From positions 62,001-126,000 of the forward strand of contig CAZICZ010000001.1 of assembly GCA_964538025.1 (NCBI GenBank): a stretch of DNA of 64,000 nucleotides. Direction: 5' to 3'. The notes under the pieces are model-generated. The model had not been told where the DNA came from. It searched no databases and was given only the letters and a program-made list of their open reading frames with translations. The stretch comes from UBA5078 sp964538025. Its GTDB lineage: Bacteria > Pseudomonadota > Gammaproteobacteria > Pseudomonadales > Pseudohongiellaceae. Both the position numbers and the translations under genes were made by a program. Below are positions 63,401-64,000 of the stretch, one piece after another (positions within the stretch are counted from its first letter, which is position 1; the number at the start of each line of letters is the position of its first letter).

Positions 63401-63732
63401 GTACTGAAGGCGAATTTGTCGGAGGAATTCGTTACAAGGCCTGGGCGCCATGGTCCGCACTCCACCCAACCATTGGAATCCATTCGCCACTGGTCATCGA
63501 CATTGTCGATACTCACCACAAGCGTTCTTTGGGCGGTTGCACCTATCATGTTGCTCATCCGGGTGGCCGCAACTATGACACCTTCCCGGTGAATGCGAAC
63601 GAGGCAGAGGCGCGCCGTGTCGCGCGCTTCTGGCAACATGGGCACACACAAGGGGTGATGGATCTCGATCTTGCGGAGCCGCACGAAGCACACCCCTACA
63701 CGCTCGACATGCGATACCGGCATCGAAAGTGA
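60466..63732 (+). CDS. Transglutaminase-like / DUF2126 protein
   Basis: 1088 residues. Residues 1-290 are a bacterial transglutaminase N-domain and core with the triad Cys180 (GSCRDSA), His229 (DLHAWTEVY) and Asp245 (GLDPTSG). Residues about 320-1088 are DUF2126 (LTVGGEPTFIS, GTGGGNHVTLGA, STVE-free C-end FPVNANEAEARR). No signal peptide. In Anbu/ATP-grasp loci this fused enzyme is the usual partner and could act as a peptidase or amide transferase on the ATP-grasp product. No ribosome site precedes the ATG, so it may be leaderless. Confidence 0.93.
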   Translation: MAIKVAIHHKTSYQFDRLVDVLPHVVRLRPAPHCRTPIDAYSLKIEPTEHFINWQQDPFSNHLARLVFPNQAKQLSITVELIADMTVINPFDFFVEDSAQHFPFHYDAQLAKDLAPYLEIKDNGPAMKKWVAGADKSRQSIVSFLVAENSRTQAAINYIIRMEPGVQSCEQTLDSKLGSCRDSAWLLVQTLRHLGLAARFASGYLVQLTADVRALDGPSGPGEDFTDLHAWTEVYIPGAGWIGLDPTSGLFAAEGHIPLACTPDPVSAAPITGATGKCEVTFFHENTVTRIHEDPRVTKPYTAEQWSAIDSLGHLVDEELDAKNVRLTVGGEPTFISIDDMESPQWNTAALGKEKRKLAGELLHTLKENYGPDGLIHIGQGKWYPGEPLPRWALGLFWRTDGKPLWHHPQLLGDERTHGSANLRIAGAFISTLARKLHLSPRYVLPAFEDKQWYLKRESELPANVSLWDNKVIDPLEGTRIKRVFAHGLDKETGYVLPLSSVEDKGLIQWLSCRWYFRKEKLILFPGDSPLGYRLPLDSLPWQVPDAGEKEHPKDPFAERDALPYPLELLDADESLDLGDAPDGRIFHTALCVEVRDGRLYVFLPPQTDLERYVALIAAIESTAEELTCPIVIEGYEPPKDPRLQKLMITPDPGVIEVNVQPSANWPELTSLVQTLYEHARQTRLGTEKFMLDGRHTGTGGGNHVTLGAAKPEDSPFLRRPDLLGSLIRYWQNHPSLSYLFSGQFIGPTSQAPRVDEARDDNLYELEIALQQLEANQSTQYWLVDRILRNFLVDLTGNTHRAEFCIDKLYSPDSASGRLGIVEFRNFEMPPHWQMSAVQVLLLRTLIAHFWETPYTRPLINWGTELHDRFMLPHFVWEDLGWVVDDLVQAGYAASLDWFAPFQEFRFPHYGTIHVAGIELSLHRAIEPWHVLGEESTGQGTARYVDSSVERLQVRTRNMTGNRFIVTCNGRKVPLRSTGTEGEFVGGIRYKAWAPWSALHPTIGIHSPLVIDIVDTHHKRSLGGCTYHVAHPGGRNYDTFPVNANEAEARRVARFWQHGHTQGVMDLDLAEPHEAHPYTLDMRYRHRK

Positions 63733-63739
63733 ACTACCT

Positions 63740-63774
63740 TCGCCCAGCCCAGGCATCCTTCTGCGCTTGGGCGA
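63740..63774. terminator. Possible bidirectional hairpin between convergent genes
   Basis: TCGCCCA (63740-63746) and TGGGCGA (63768-63774) form a 7-bp stem with a 21-nt loop between the transglutaminase and rhomboid stop codons. No T-run, so only a weak candidate. Confidence 0.25.
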
Positions 63775-63789
63775 GGTCAGGTATCGGGG

Positions 63790-64000
63790 TTAAAGCGGAT
63801 TCACTGGCGAGGACAACGCCAACATGTGCGCCAGCCACACGTAGTGAACAAGCCCCACGAGATAGCCGGCGGCAAGCGCGCAGGCAATGGCCTTTTCCAG
63901 CGCACTTGATTCCAGAATCGAGTCATTGTGTTTGCGCCACAAGAAATACCGCATGATCATTATGCCCGCAACAAACCCGCCGAAATGGGCGTAGGAATCG
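63790..64000 (-). CDS. Rhomboid family intramembrane protease, C-terminal part
   Basis: The last 69 residues of a gene that runs off the right edge. It contains SYAHFGGFVAGIMIMRYF: AHFGGFVAG is the rhomboid motif with the catalytic His of the Ser-His dyad. A second hydrophobic helix (AIACALAAGYLVGLVHYVWLA) follows, then the stop. The catalytic Ser (GASG) is outside the window. Confidence 0.8.
   Translation of the reverse strand, partial: DSYAHFGGFVAGIMIMRYFLWRKHNDSILESSALEKAIACALAAGYLVGLVHYVWLAHMLALSSPVNPL

Noticed and set aside
1..64000. CRISPR arrays, tRNA or rRNA genes, IS elements, integrases
   Set aside because: Reading both strands showed no evenly spaced repeats, no conserved T-arm sequences in intergenic DNA and no transposase or integrase motifs.

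Overview
The window reads as chromosomal DNA of a Gram-negative, GC-rich gammaproteobacterium. The signs are the prfC-tgt-yajC-secD-secF block, rimI preceded by a HolD-like gene, a PanP-type decarboxylase, MltB and MltD transglycosylases, a GspE/PulE ATPase, a TonB-dependent receptor and an RND pump. A marine or aquatic lineage of the Cellvibrionales/Halieaceae kind would fit, but that is inference. I found no rRNA, tRNA, CRISPR array, integrase or insertion sequence; the window looks like resident chromosome, not a mobile island.

Layout. 1-5.1 kb: start of a short-chain dehydrogenase gene, then an RND efflux adaptor-permease operon with a perfect 19-bp palindrome at its promoter and a strong terminator behind it. 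5.5-21.4 kb: a leftward block of nine genes, made of a small TPR-like exported protein and an eight-gene MoxR/VWA operon (DUF4175, VWA membrane protein, caspase-fold pseudo-peptidase, TPR gluzincin, DUF4159, MoxR ATPase, DUF58, BatA-like). 21.7-30.4 kb: acyl-CoA ligase and GST, a DUF3524/QTMAN-like glycosyltransferase, convergent mltB-like and mltD-like genes, and panP. 30.4-37.2 kb: secF, secD, yajC, tgt, prfC and an unknown gene, all leftward. 37.2-41 kb: an AT-rich spacer with DnaA-box-like sites, two small membrane proteins and a GAF-MshEN-GspE ATPase. 41-47 kb: a lysozyme-like lipoprotein, a gene with an in-frame stop, hisC, a topoisomerase-type zinc-finger protein, rimI with a HolD-like gene, and a quinone oxidoreductase. 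47-55.4 kb: membrane AraC regulator, TonB receptor, secreted unknown, CopC-like protein, acyl-CoA synthetase and a zinc-ribbon/Smr-like protein. 55.7-64 kb: an acidic small protein, then a complete Anbu locus (proteasome-like Anbu, zinc metallopeptidase, alpha-E, circularly permuted ATP-grasp, transglutaminase/DUF2126) and the 3' end of a rhomboid protease gene.

How the parts may work together. Two multi-gene systems stand out. The MoxR operon pairs an AAA+ ATPase with three VWA-type proteins (BatA-like, DUF58, VWA/GATase), a large Gln-rich coiled-coil membrane protein and two protease-fold proteins, suggesting an envelope chaperone or maturation machine. The Anbu locus couples a predicted peptide-bond-forming ATP-grasp with a transglutaminase-fold enzyme, a metallopeptidase and a self-compartmentalised NTN hydrolase, suggesting synthesis and turnover of a small peptide tag or metabolite. 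Co-occurrence of tgt with a QTMAN-like glycosyltransferase raises the possibility of glycosylated queuosine in a bacterium.
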